A stretch of DNA of 18,808 nucleotides from Sphingobacteriia bacterium (GCA_004293505.1 RDYY01000001.1:1-18808); one strand, 5' to 3'; positions 7,291 to 15,517 are shown, counted from the first letter of the stretch. A program made the numbers and translations. The notes: generated from the sequence alone by a model not told the origin.

Positions 7291-10080
7291 TTAAAAGCTG
7301 TTGCTGGGTTTGCCGTTTTTGCTAAAATTCCAAGCAAAGGAGAGGAGGGCATAGCGCTGAATGGTTTGGGAAACAGTTTCGGTGATGAAATTGCTGTTGG
7401 CATTTCGTTGGATGCCTTGGTTTTGGTTGAACAAATCGTTCACGTATAATTTTACCTCAAACTGATCGCTCTTGGTCAAGACCTTGCGGATGCCTGTATT
7501 GACCAAATACACATTTCTTTGTTGCGCAAAAACATCTGTTTTTTGGAACATCCTGCCTTCCACATCCAAGTCGATATAGGTTTTTATTTTTTTCAATTTG
7601 AATTGGAACCCACCATTGAAATTATAACTCCAGTACTTGGTGACAATATCGGGCCGGATGGAAGAAATGCTGTTGTTGTAATTGGCGTCAAAATTGAACC
7701 AATAATTGATCCATTTATCAGACCAAAATCCGGAGTACATGCTGATGTTCAATGCTTTGTTTTCGGTGACGTTGTCCTTGCCATTGATGCGGTTGGCAAA
7801 ACGGTTGATGCGGGGACCAACATTAAAATTGAGGTTCCAAGAAGGGGCAATGTCAAACCCAAATCCTACCCTTGCACTGGCATTGTAATTGCCTTGTACA
7901 TTGATGGCTTGGTTGATTCTTCTGCCCAAAGAATCAATGAAGTTGGCATTGGAAATGGCATTGTCTGTTCTGGAATAATTGGCATTGAAACTCAAACTCC
8001 TGCTTTTCAATACTTTGTAGTCACTGGCAAACAAGGAGAAGTTGTGTACAAATGATTGTTGTAGGTTGGGATTACCAATCGTAATGTTCAATGGATCGGT
8101 ATTGTCAATCAAGGGCTGAATTTGGGTCAAACTGGGGTTACGGGTAGAACCATTGTAGGAGAAGCCCATTCTGCGTTGTTGTTTGGGCGTATAGTTAAAT
8201 GCCAAGGAAGGCAAGAGGTTATTGAAGCGAACGGTTCTGTCATCGTTTTTGCGCACATCGTCCATGCGGTACAGGGTGGTGCCCCAACCACTTCCTACGC
8301 TAAAATTGAATTTCTTTTTGTTGTACCTAAAATTGGCAGAGAGGGTGTGCCCTGTGGTATTAAAGATGAAATGGTTGCTGAGGCTATCTACCAAGACTTC
8401 GTATTTTCCTGTACCATCTTTGCTGAATGTATTTCTTTCTGCATCATTGCGGTTCAGGTTCAAGCGGTAGTTCATGACCAAAAAGGTATTCTTCCACAAT
8501 GGTTCGGTATAAGTGACCAAGGTATTATAAGTGCCAGTTGCTTGGTTATTGGCTTTTCTTTGGTCCACGGATTGTTGTTTGATGAGGGTGCCTGCAGCGT
8601 TGTAAAAATCATTCTGTGCAAACAAGAACCCATTGTCTGTCCTTTGGCCAAAATTGAAGTCGCCATTGGCCGAAATACTGCGGCCTGGTTTCCGAAAACG
8701 CTTGCGCCACAGCAAGGAATTGTTCAAGTTGTTGTTTTGGTCATTCCCAGTGGTGGTCCTGTTGCTTTCATTGATGACAATCCCTTCTTCGCTGATGGCC
8801 TGTCCCAAAAAGCGGTTGGTATTTTGGGTATTGACGAGAGATCCCCGAACGGTTAATTTCAACGAACTCAAAGAATCTATTTGCCATTCGGATATGCTGG
8901 TGATTTTGTGGCGATTCCTGTTGGAGATTTGGTCTTGTGCAGTCAAATTTAAAAAACTGGTATCGGGCAAGATGTTCTGGGTTTTGGTGGTAGTAATGCC
9001 CGTGACTTCTAATTGGTTGAATTGGTAAGTATTGTTGGTATTATATTTATCCTTATTCCATTTGTTGCTGAAGTGCAAGCCTCCCGTGTAGGAGAGGGGA
9101 AAGCCATTGCCCCAACTGAACTCATCCCCACTCCAATTCATGGAAATGCCACCGTCGTCTCCCACGGTGGTGGTGACATTGGCATCGCCAGCATAATTGC
9201 GGTTCTCGTCCCAGTTCAAAGATTCAAACTTGGTATTGTCTGTGGTCAAATAACCCGACAGTTTTCGCTTGCCTTTGAACCCATTGGCCAAGGCCTTGCC
9301 ATAGCGATAGCGGTCAAAATCCGTTCCAGCCTCTACTTTGCCGAAATACCCTTTTTTCTTGTCTTCTTTTAATTGGATGTTCAGGGTCTTTATTTTCTGG
9401 CCATCATCAATGCCCGTAAAAGTGGCCTGGTCCGACTTGCGGTCATAAGCTTGTACTTTGTCCACAGCATCGGCCCGCAGGTTTTTGGTAACAACGGCTG
9501 GGTCGTCGCTGAAAAATTCTTCTCCATCCACCAAAATCTTTTGCACCCTTTCGCCTTGGGCCGTTATTTCTCCTTTGCTGTTGACCTGAATACCCGGCAT
9601 TTTACGCAAGAGTTCTTGCACGTCGGCATTGGCGGTTACTTTAAAACTATCGGCCTTGTATTCGGTGGTATCCCCCTTCATGCGAATGGCACCCACTCTT
9701 TGTTTTACAATGACTTCTTGTAAAAGGGTGGCTTTGGTGATGACGGGCACCATGCCCAAGTCTTTGTTTTCACCACTGTTCAAGTTCAATGTTTCAACAT
9801 AGTCGGCATAATTGGGATAGGCCACCAATACAATGTATTGGCCTGCTCCCACTGCAGGTAGGCGAAACTTCCCTTCTTTGTTGGTACGGGTAAAAGTCAC
9901 CAATACGGAATCTTTTTTGCGCAAAAGGGCAATGGTGGCTTGGTGTAAGTATTGTTGGTTGAGGGTGTCTTTTACCACACCACTCAAAACGGCATTTTTG
10001 TCTTGGGCATGAGTAGCCAACGGCAGCAGAAAAAAGAATAAGCAGAGATTCAGCAGTTGGCGAAACATGTTTTGGTGCAT
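7291..10080 (-). CDS. outer-membrane beta-barrel protein, TonB-receptor-like, with carboxypeptidase regulatory-like domain
   Basis: A 929-residue protein. Residues 1-26 are a signal peptide ending THAQ. Residues about 30-115 form a carboxypeptidase-regulatory-like beta-sandwich (LSGVVKD start, then T-N-x-E-G-K-F). A plug-like region follows at about 145-245, including LLRKMPGIQV, KILVDGEEFF and DAVDKVQAYDRKSD. The remainder is a long Asn/Ser/aromatic-rich region with alternating pattern, typical of the OMP_b-brl_3 barrel family of Bacteroidota. Such proteins resemble TonB-dependent receptors, but I see no clear TonB box and the substrate cannot be read from sequence. It heads a two-gene unit with the GLPGLI gene. 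Start 10080 gives MHQNMFRQ; an in-frame ATG at 10068 is a good alternative with a shorter signal peptide. A 28-bp palindrome lies 25 bases upstream of the start. Confidence 0.9.
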   Translation of the reverse strand: MHQNMFRQLLNLCLFFFLLPLATHAQDKNAVLSGVVKDTLNQQYLHQATIALLRKKDSVLVTFTRTNKEGKFRLPAVGAGQYIVLVAYPNYADYVETLNLNSGENKDLGMVPVITKATLLQEVIVKQRVGAIRMKGDTTEYKADSFKVTANADVQELLRKMPGIQVNSKGEITAQGERVQKILVDGEEFFSDDPAVVTKNLRADAVDKVQAYDRKSDQATFTGIDDGQKIKTLNIQLKEDKKKGYFGKVEAGTDFDRYRYGKALANGFKGKRKLSGYLTTDNTKFESLNWDENRNYAGDANVTTTVGDDGGISMNWSGDEFSWGNGFPLSYTGGLHFSNKWNKDKYNTNNTYQFNQLEVTGITTTKTQNILPDTSFLNLTAQDQISNRNRHKITSISEWQIDSLSSLKLTVRGSLVNTQNTNRFLGQAISEEGIVINESNRTTTGNDQNNNLNNSLLWRKRFRKPGRSISANGDFNFGQRTDNGFLFAQNDFYNAAGTLIKQQSVDQRKANNQATGTYNTLVTYTEPLWKNTFLVMNYRLNLNRNDAERNTFSKDGTGKYEVLVDSLSNHFIFNTTGHTLSANFRYNKKKFNFSVGSGWGTTLYRMDDVRKNDDRTVRFNNLLPSLAFNYTPKQQRRMGFSYNGSTRNPSLTQIQPLIDNTDPLNITIGNPNLQQSFVHNFSLFASDYKVLKSRSLSFNANYSRTDNAISNANFIDSLGRRINQAINVQGNYNASARVGFGFDIAPSWNLNFNVGPRINRFANRINGKDNVTENKALNISMYSGFWSDKWINYWFNFDANYNNSISSIRPDIVTKYWSYNFNGGFQFKLKKIKTYIDLDVEGRMFQKTDVFAQQRNVYLVNTGIRKVLTKSDQFEVKLYVNDLFNQNQGIQRNANSNFITETVSQTIQRYALLSFAWNFSKNGKPSNSF

Positions 10081-10104
10081 TTGGTGTAAATTTCGTTGAA
10101 TTTT

Positions 10105-10132
10105 CTTTACAACTAAATATTTAGTTGTAAAG
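10105..10132. promoter_or_regulatory. 28-bp perfect palindrome, candidate operator
   Basis: Each 14-base half-site is CTTTACAACTAAAT followed by its exact reverse complement, centred between 10118 and 10119 with no spacer. It lies in the 70-base gap between the divergent starts of the barrel protein (10080, -) and glgB (10151, +). Its A/T-rich sequence lacks a GC-rich stem with a T-tract, and the location between two gene starts makes an intrinsic terminator unlikely. A binding site for a dimeric repressor is the best reading. The TACA...TGTA and ACTA...TAGT content loosely recalls BlaI/MecI/CopY-type operators, but this is a guess. Confidence 0.6.
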
Positions 10133-10150
10133 CTTTGTTAAACCCAGGCC

Positions 10151-12175
10151 ATGTCCAAATTGTCCACAACCCCGCGTTCCACTTCTGGAACTACTTCAAG
10201 AGTGCCAAAAAGAAAAAAAGTTGCAAGCCAGGCCCAAAAAAAATATGAAGACCTGCATTTTGTGGATACGAGCCGTGCTGTTTGGAACTATTCTTTGTGG
10301 AGCGAGGAGGCGGTCAATGATTTTCAACAAGGCATTCATTATCATTTATATGCTTCGTTTGGGAACCACCAGTTAAGCGTCTTGGACCAAGCGGGTACTT
10401 ATTTTTCGGTCTGGGCCCCCAATGCCACTGCGGTATATGTAACGGGTAATTTCAACGATTGGAGCAAAGACAGCCATTTGTTGTTTGTACGCCAAGACCA
10501 TTCCGGTATTTGGGAAGGATTTATTCCTGGCATTGGCAGGGGTGAAGCATACAAATACCACATCCATGGATTCAAAGGACTGCGCCAAGACAAAGGCGAT
10601 CCCTTTGCACACCTGTGGGAAAAGCGGCCATTGACCGCTTCCATTACTTGGGACACATTTTACGACTGGCAAGACAAAGAATGGATGCGCAAGCGTAAAA
10701 AGCACAATGCTTTGGATGCACCATATTCCGTTTATGAAATGCATTTGGCTTCTTGGATGCGGCCTGATCCCAGCAACGAAGAATCTTACAACAGCTACCA
10801 GGAAATTGCCGCTCGTTTGGTTCCTTATTTGCAAAAAATGGGCTTTACCCATGTAGAATTCATGCCCGTGATGGAACACCCTTTTGACGGCAGTTGGGGC
10901 TACCAAGGAACGGGTTTTTTTGCCCCTACTTCTCGGTTTGGCAGTCCCCAAGATTTTGCTTTTTTGGTGGAGTCACTTCACCAAGCAGGCATTGGCGTCA
11001 TTTTGGATTGGGTCCCTTCTCATTTTCCGTATGATGCCCATGGGTTGTTCATGTTTGATGGCACCCACACTTACGAATATGCTGACATGCGCAAAGGCTT
11101 TCACCCCGATTGGAACTCTTATGTGTTCAATTACAGCAGGGGAGAAGTCAAATCATTTTTGATCAGCTCGGCACGTTTTTGGTGCGACCGCTTCCACATT
11201 GATGGATTGCGGGTAGATGCAGTCAGTTCTATGCTGCGCTTGGACTACAGCAGGACCGAAGGCCAGTGGGAGCCCAATGTACACGGGGGCAATGGCAATT
11301 TAGAAGCGATTGCTTTCATCAAAGACTTGAATGAGACCCTTTACCGCGACTTTCCCGATATCCAAACCATTGCGGAAGAAGCCACCGACTGGCCGGGTAT
11401 CAGCCGGCCCACTTTTGAGGGAGGATTGGGATTTGGCATGAAATGGATGATGGGCTGGATGCACGACACTTTGGACTATTTTGCTTTTGATCCCTTTTTC
11501 CGTCCCTTCCACCAAGATAAGTTCAGTTTTAGCATGATGTATTTTCACGATGAAAATTTCATGCTGCCCTTGAGCCATGATGAAGTGGTGCACGGAAAAA
11601 GTCCCATGATTTATAAAATGCCGGGTGACGATTGGCAGAAATTTGCGAATCTCCGCTTGCTGTATACCTATATGTTTACCCACCCTGGTGCCAAGCTCTT
11701 GTTCATGGGCAATGAATTTGCTGCCACCACAGAATGGAACTACCAGTCAGAGCTGCCTTGGTACTTGAACGAACTGGTGAGCCATGGGGGCATGCAATAT
11801 TGTGTGCAACAACTGAATCATTTGTACAGGAACCAGCCCGCCCTCTTTGAAAAACAATTTGAACCCGGTGGTTTTGAGTGGATTGACTTGCAACACCGTT
11901 CGGAGTCGGTCATGGTTTACCGCCGCAAAGGAAAGCAACCCAAAAACGATGTGGTCATTGTCTTGAACGCCTCACCCGTTGTGCGCAAAGACTGGCCCTT
12001 GGTGTTAAAAGGAAAGAAAACCTGGGTTGAAATTTTTAATTCCAATGACGCAGCTTATTGGGGGACGGGTGATGTATTCAATCCCAACATTGCAGTTGAA
12101 ACCTTGGATGCCAAAAGCAAAGAAGTTCGCCTGCACCTGCATTTGCCAGCCTTGGGTGCCATTGTTTTAAAATAA
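10151..12175 (+). CDS. glgB: 1,4-alpha-glucan branching enzyme (GH13)
   Basis: A 674-residue branching enzyme that cleaves alpha-1,4 glucan chains and re-attaches them as alpha-1,6 branches in glycogen. The first 31 residues are a Ser/Thr- and Lys/Arg-rich tail without a signal peptide. A CBM48/E-set domain covers about 73-165 (VWAPNATAVYVTGNFNDW). The GH13 barrel covers about 190-560, and an all-beta domain ends the protein. The catalytic triad is the nucleophile D356 (GLRVDAV), acid E409 (IAEEATDWPG) and D477 (LSHDEVVHGK). Their spacing of 53 and 68 residues equals that of E. coli GlgB D405, E458 and D526. It lacks the extra N-terminal domain of the longer enterobacterial enzyme. No glgA, glgC, glgP or glgX lies in the window. 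Its stop is two bases from the stop of the convergent kinase gene. Confidence 0.97.
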   Translation: MSKLSTTPRSTSGTTSRVPKRKKVASQAQKKYEDLHFVDTSRAVWNYSLWSEEAVNDFQQGIHYHLYASFGNHQLSVLDQAGTYFSVWAPNATAVYVTGNFNDWSKDSHLLFVRQDHSGIWEGFIPGIGRGEAYKYHIHGFKGLRQDKGDPFAHLWEKRPLTASITWDTFYDWQDKEWMRKRKKHNALDAPYSVYEMHLASWMRPDPSNEESYNSYQEIAARLVPYLQKMGFTHVEFMPVMEHPFDGSWGYQGTGFFAPTSRFGSPQDFAFLVESLHQAGIGVILDWVPSHFPYDAHGLFMFDGTHTYEYADMRKGFHPDWNSYVFNYSRGEVKSFLISSARFWCDRFHIDGLRVDAVSSMLRLDYSRTEGQWEPNVHGGNGNLEAIAFIKDLNETLYRDFPDIQTIAEEATDWPGISRPTFEGGLGFGMKWMMGWMHDTLDYFAFDPFFRPFHQDKFSFSMMYFHDENFMLPLSHDEVVHGKSPMIYKMPGDDWQKFANLRLLYTYMFTHPGAKLLFMGNEFAATTEWNYQSELPWYLNELVSHGGMQYCVQQLNHLYRNQPALFEKQFEPGGFEWIDLQHRSESVMVYRRKGKQPKNDVVIVLNASPVVRKDWPLVLKGKKTWVEIFNSNDAAYWGTGDVFNPNIAVETLDAKSKEVRLHLHLPALGAIVLK

Positions 12176-12177
12176 GT

Positions 12178-13359
12178 TCAAGCGTTGGGGTGGGTGGTTT
12201 TGGCCAGGGGCAACAAGACCAAAAAGCGGGTTCCCTTTTCAGGCTCGCTCCAATCCAACAAAAGCTTTCCGCCATGGTATACTTCAATGATGCGTTGGCT
12301 CAAGGTTAGGCCAATGCCCCATCCCCTTTGTTTGGACGTAAAGCCTGCCGTAAAAATCTTTTTTCTTTCCGATTTGGGAATGCCTTTCCCATTGTCTTCT
12401 ACCGATAACCGAAAATAAGCTTCATCCTTTTCCAATTGAACCTGGATCAAACCCTTTCCTTCCATGGCATCCAAAGCATTTTTGATGAGGTTTTCCAATA
12501 CCCATTGAAACAAAGTGGGCATCAGCATCACCAGAAAGTCTTGGGGTAGGGTGTGGGTCAAGCTGATCTCCACTTGGTGGCTGCTGCGTTGGTTCATGTA
12601 ATCCACAGCAGCTTGCACCAACCCAACAGGGTTGTGCCACTCGGGGCGAGGGATGCTCCCAATTTTACCAAAACGGTCTGTTACCAGTTGCAGTTTTTCA
12701 ATGTCCTTGGCCATTTCGTGGTACAAGGGATCTGGGTTGTTTTTTTCTTTTAGGATTTCCAACCAGCCCGACAAACTACTCACTGGTGTGCCCAGTTGGT
12801 GGGCCGTTTCTTTGGCCATGGAAGCCCAGAGTTTGTTTTGGGCATTGCTGCTGGCCAAACGCACGGATTCAAAAGCGACGCCCAAAAACAACAGCACAAT
12901 CAGCAATTGCACCAAGGGATACCATTTTACTTCTTGTAGCAGGGGGCTGGGACCATAATAATACAGCAAATATTGCCCTTTGTTGCCAGGCAAATCCAAG
13001 CGGATGGGTTGGGGATGATGGGCTTTAAAATCCATCAAAGCCTTGTTGAGTGCTTGTTTCAAGTCCAGGCTTTGGTCAGGTTCCCAATTCAAAAAATTTC
13101 CTGTTGGGTTGCCATTGGCATCGGTTTCAATGATGGGGATATCATTGTTTTCGGTGGCTATGCGGGAGGCCAAATTCAAACTGGCAGTATCGGCAGAACT
13201 GAGAATGGTTTTTTCGGCTTCAACCCAAGCAGCCACATAACGCCTTTCTTTTGCTGCTATTTCTACACTCACATGATAGGCATATACAATGGTCCCGCTC
13301 ACCAAGAGCAAGGCCAAAACGGTGAGTGCCCATTTCCAATTCCGGAATACCCATGCCAT
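12178..13359 (-). CDS. membrane sensor histidine kinase (orphan)
   Basis: A 393-residue protein with two membrane helices (about 8-29 and 148-165) enclosing a roughly 120-residue extracytoplasmic sensor region that I cannot assign to a known fold. The H-box is A-K-E-T-A-H-Q-L-G-T-P-V-S-S-L with probable phosphorylated H187, the HQLGTP variant common in Bacteroidota kinases. The HATPase domain shows the N-box ENLIKNALDAM (289-299), G1 DNGKGI (322-327) and G2 GWGIG (346-350), so it should bind ATP. No HAMP or receiver domain is evident and no response regulator gene is adjacent. ATG 13359 is chosen over an in-frame GTG at 13398, because the latter lies inside the upstream terminator hairpin. 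The signal and output are unknown. Confidence 0.9.
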   Translation of the reverse strand: MAWVFRNWKWALTVLALLLVSGTIVYAYHVSVEIAAKERRYVAAWVEAEKTILSSADTASLNLASRIATENNDIPIIETDANGNPTGNFLNWEPDQSLDLKQALNKALMDFKAHHPQPIRLDLPGNKGQYLLYYYGPSPLLQEVKWYPLVQLLIVLLFLGVAFESVRLASSNAQNKLWASMAKETAHQLGTPVSSLSGWLEILKEKNNPDPLYHEMAKDIEKLQLVTDRFGKIGSIPRPEWHNPVGLVQAAVDYMNQRSSHQVEISLTHTLPQDFLVMLMPTLFQWVLENLIKNALDAMEGKGLIQVQLEKDEAYFRLSVEDNGKGIPKSERKKIFTAGFTSKQRGWGIGLTLSQRIIEVYHGGKLLLDWSEPEKGTRFLVLLPLAKTTHPNA

Positions 13360-13387
13360 GGTTAAATGTAAGGGTTTCAGCGCAAAA

Positions 13388-13416
13388 GAAAAGCCCACCG
13401 AAAGGGCGGGCTTTTC
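13388..13416 (-). terminator. hairpin terminator after the coiled-coil gene
   Basis: The 9-bp arms GAAAAGCCC and GGGCTTTTC flank an 11-base loop that contains a further CC/GG pair. On the minus strand the hairpin ends in TTTTCTTTT. It lies 19 bases past the stop of the coiled-coil gene and 29 bases before the kinase start. The arms also give a short T-run in the plus direction, but no plus-strand gene ends here. Confidence 0.7.
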
Positions 13417-13434
13417 AAATAATTTGTGAAAGGT

Positions 13435-14397
13435 TTAAAACAAACCACTCTTGCGCAAGGTCTTTGTGCCTTGGCCAATTTTAAATCCGTTGTTGTAGAT
13501 TTCAATTTTGTAGTCACCGTCTTTGAAACGCTCGGTTTGTTTCCAATCAAAGCTCACGGGTATGTTTTTGTTTTGTTCGTAATTCACAGAAACTTTGCTG
13601 GTATAGGTTCTGGTGCCTTCTTCGCGGGTGGCAAAGCTGCCCCCTTCGGTTACAATTTTACCATCGGGTGAACTCACTACCACATAAAAATCTTTGGTGC
13701 CACTGGGGGTGATGCGGTTTTCATCAATGTTGAATGAAATGCGGATCAGGTCTGCGCGATTGGCTTTGGAGGTTTCCGTTTGTTTGCCGCTGTTTTTGAT
13801 GTTGATGGCCGTAATACCAATATTGGAAGCATGCAAGGTAGATGCAACGTCTACTTTATCGGCCAATTGTTTGTTCTCTGTCTTGGTATTGGTCAGGTTC
13901 TGTTCCAGGTTTTGTTTGTCAGCAGACAATTGGGTTTTTTCTTCGGTCAATTGGGTATTGGCTGTGGTCAATTGGCTGTTCTCGCTTTTCAATTGCTCAA
14001 TTTGTACGAACAAACCATCTATTTTACCATTCAATTCACCAATCATTTTTTTGGCCTCCGCCAATTCTTTGGCCGTGGCATTTTTCTTTTTCAAGATGCC
14101 AGCAATATTGCCCCTCAATTGTTGGATGGCTGTGTTTTTTTCGGCCAATTCGCCTTGCAAAGACAGGTTGCTGTTGCTGAGGGAATCGGCTTTGGAAGAG
14201 ACCAAAGCAAATTCTGCTTGCAGGGCGGTACGGGCACTATCGGTGTCTTTGATGCGGGTTTCTAAAAGGGTAATCGTCTCTTTGTTTTGGCTCTTGTCAT
14301 AAAAAATATAAGCCCAGGTTCCCAAAAGGGCGGCTACCAAGAGGCCATAAATGAGTTTGCGATTGTCTTTGGGGGTAGTTTGCTGCGAAGTGTTCAT
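13435..14397 (-). CDS. membrane-anchored coiled-coil protein of unknown function
   Basis: A 320-residue protein I cannot name. It has a short Gln/Thr-rich cytoplasmic N-terminus, one membrane helix (about 15-33, then FYDKS), a long coiled coil (about 38-185) and a C-terminal domain (about 186-320) with alternating beta-strand pattern, including DLIRISFNID, KDFYVVVSSPDG and GDYKIEIYNNG. The topology suggests the coiled coil and C-terminal domain lie in the periplasm. Leucines recur every seven residues from about 135 to 180, with Gln-Leu pairs at the same heptad position. The C-terminal region resembles an Ig-like or carbohydrate-binding sandwich, but that is only a reading of the pattern. ATG 14397 gives MNTSQQ; an in-frame start at 14445 would add 16 residues with no obvious merit. 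A terminator follows the stop, so it is probably transcribed alone. Confidence 0.85.
   Translation of the reverse strand: MNTSQQTTPKDNRKLIYGLLVAALLGTWAYIFYDKSQNKETITLLETRIKDTDSARTALQAEFALVSSKADSLSNSNLSLQGELAEKNTAIQQLRGNIAGILKKKNATAKELAEAKKMIGELNGKIDGLFVQIEQLKSENSQLTTANTQLTEEKTQLSADKQNLEQNLTNTKTENKQLADKVDVASTLHASNIGITAINIKNSGKQTETSKANRADLIRISFNIDENRITPSGTKDFYVVVSSPDGKIVTEGGSFATREEGTRTYTSKVSVNYEQNKNIPVSFDWKQTERFKDGDYKIEIYNNGFKIGQGTKTLRKSGLF
13927..13995 (-). repeat. in-gene 21-nt periodic repeat (CAATTG x4)
   Basis: CAATTG occurs at 13927, 13948, 13969 and 13990, exactly 21 bases apart, inside the coiled-coil gene. Each copy encodes Gln-Leu in frame. Further copies at 13864 and 14116 are in the same 21-base phase (63 and 126 bases away). 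This is the DNA trace of repeated heptads in the coiled coil. Confidence 0.8.
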
Positions 14398-14497
14398 GAT
14401 AAAATTATTTAATATTAGATTCTCTTCAACAGAAACCAAAACCATGCCAAAGGACAGAGCGGTGGAAAATTCCGCTTTTTTTTAACCGTCTTTCCGG

Positions 14498-14505
14498 CAT
14501 CTTTG
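14498..14505 (+). promoter_or_regulatory. possible -7 element of holA
   Basis: CATCTTTG differs at one base from the Bacteroidota -7 consensus TAnnTTTG and ends four bases before the holA ATG. No clear -33 TTG is seen at the usual distance. If used, the transcript would be leaderless or nearly so. Confidence 0.25.
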
Positions 14506-14509
14506 CCCC

Positions 14510-15508
14510 ATGTCCTGGGAATTGATTGTACAAGATTGGAAAAAAAACAAATTCAAACCCGTTTATTGGTTAGAAGGGGAGGAGCCTTATTTTATAGACA
14601 AATTGGTGGATTATGCCGAGAAGCAGCTCCTGACCGAGTCCGAAGCGGGCTTTAACCTGACCATATTTTATGGCAAAGATGCCGATTGGGCCCAAGTGTA
14701 CAATGCTTGTAAGCGCTACCCCATGTTTGCTGAAAAGCAAGTGGTGATTTTGAAAGAAGCCCAACACATGCGGGACATCAACCAATTAGAAGCCTACATA
14801 GAACACCCCCTCTTGTCTACCATTTTTGTGGTGGCGTACAAGGAAAAAAAACTGGACGGCAGGTCAAAATTGGCCAAACTGGTCAAGCAACAAGCTGTTG
14901 TGTTGAGCACCAAAAAACTCTACGACAACCAAGTGCCCGATTGGGCAGCCAACATGGTCAAAAACCTGGGATTTACCATCACCAACAAAGGATTGGTGAT
15001 GTTGGTAGACCACATAGGCAACGACCTTTCACGCATGGAGAACGAAGTAGAAAAACTGGCCATGAACCTGGGTGCCCGCAAAGCCATTACAGAGGAAGAC
15101 GTTGAGCAATTCATTGGCATCAGCAAAGAGTTCAATGTGTTTGAATTCCAAGCAGCCATGGCCAAAAAGGACATGGCACAGTGCCTTCGCATCTTGCAAT
15201 ATTTTGAACAGAATCCCAAAGCAGCCCCCATACAATTGGTTTTGCCCGCCCTTTTTAATTTTTTCAGTAAGCTCTATGTTTACCACTCCTTGTTGGCCAA
15301 AGATGAAAAATCAGTGGCAGTTGCTTTGGGGGTACAACCTTTTTTTGTGAGGGATTATATCCGCGCCGCAGAGAAATTTGGGCCCGCCCAAACGGAGCAG
15401 GTATTGTTGTTGTTGCAACGCTACAACATGCGGGCAGTTGGGGTGCAAAATGGAAGTGCCAATGATGCCAGTTTGATGAAAGAATTGGTGGTGAAAATCA
15501 TTCAATAG
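14510..15508 (+). CDS. holA: DNA polymerase III subunit delta
   Basis: A 332-residue protein matching HolA, the clamp-loader subunit that opens the sliding clamp. The N-terminal domain starts with the typical P-V-Y-W-L-E-G-E-E-P-Y-F-I-D pattern (about 17-30). The middle has I-T-N-K-G-L-x-M-L-V-D-H-I-G-N-D-L-S-R-M-E-N-E-V-E-K-L, a hallmark of the family. The C-terminal helical collar includes NPKAAPIQLVLPALFNFFSKLY. E. coli HolA is 343 residues, so it is full length. As expected for delta, there is no P-loop. It is divergent from the coiled-coil gene and convergent with ribF, with 9 bases between the stops. Confidence 0.95.
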   Translation: MSWELIVQDWKKNKFKPVYWLEGEEPYFIDKLVDYAEKQLLTESEAGFNLTIFYGKDADWAQVYNACKRYPMFAEKQVVILKEAQHMRDINQLEAYIEHPLLSTIFVVAYKEKKLDGRSKLAKLVKQQAVVLSTKKLYDNQVPDWAANMVKNLGFTITNKGLVMLVDHIGNDLSRMENEVEKLAMNLGARKAITEEDVEQFIGISKEFNVFEFQAAMAKKDMAQCLRILQYFEQNPKAAPIQLVLPALFNFFSKLYVYHSLLAKDEKSVAVALGVQPFFVRDYIRAAEKFGPAQTEQVLLLLQRYNMRAVGVQNGSANDASLMKELVVKIIQ

Positions 15509-15517
15509 GAACCAAGA

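Noticed and set aside
7519..9723. Long plus-strand open frames opposite the barrel gene (for example 8122-8856)
   Set aside because: They lie wholly antisense to a clear outer-membrane protein gene, lack recognisable motifs, and reflect codon bias of the true gene.
13927..13995. 21-base periodic repeats considered as a CRISPR or iteron array
   Set aside because: The repeated unit is only six bases, in frame as Gln-Leu codons within a coiled coil, with no spacer structure.
13694..14302. A 202-codon plus-strand frame opposite the coiled-coil gene
   Set aside because: Its Cys/Leu/Phe-rich repetitive translation is a by-product of the heptad repeats on the other strand.
14398..14509. The 112-base gap between the coiled-coil gene and holA searched for a small RNA or riboswitch
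   Set aside because: It is A/T-rich with no convincing stem-loop beyond the short TAATATTA; it is adequately explained as two divergent promoters.
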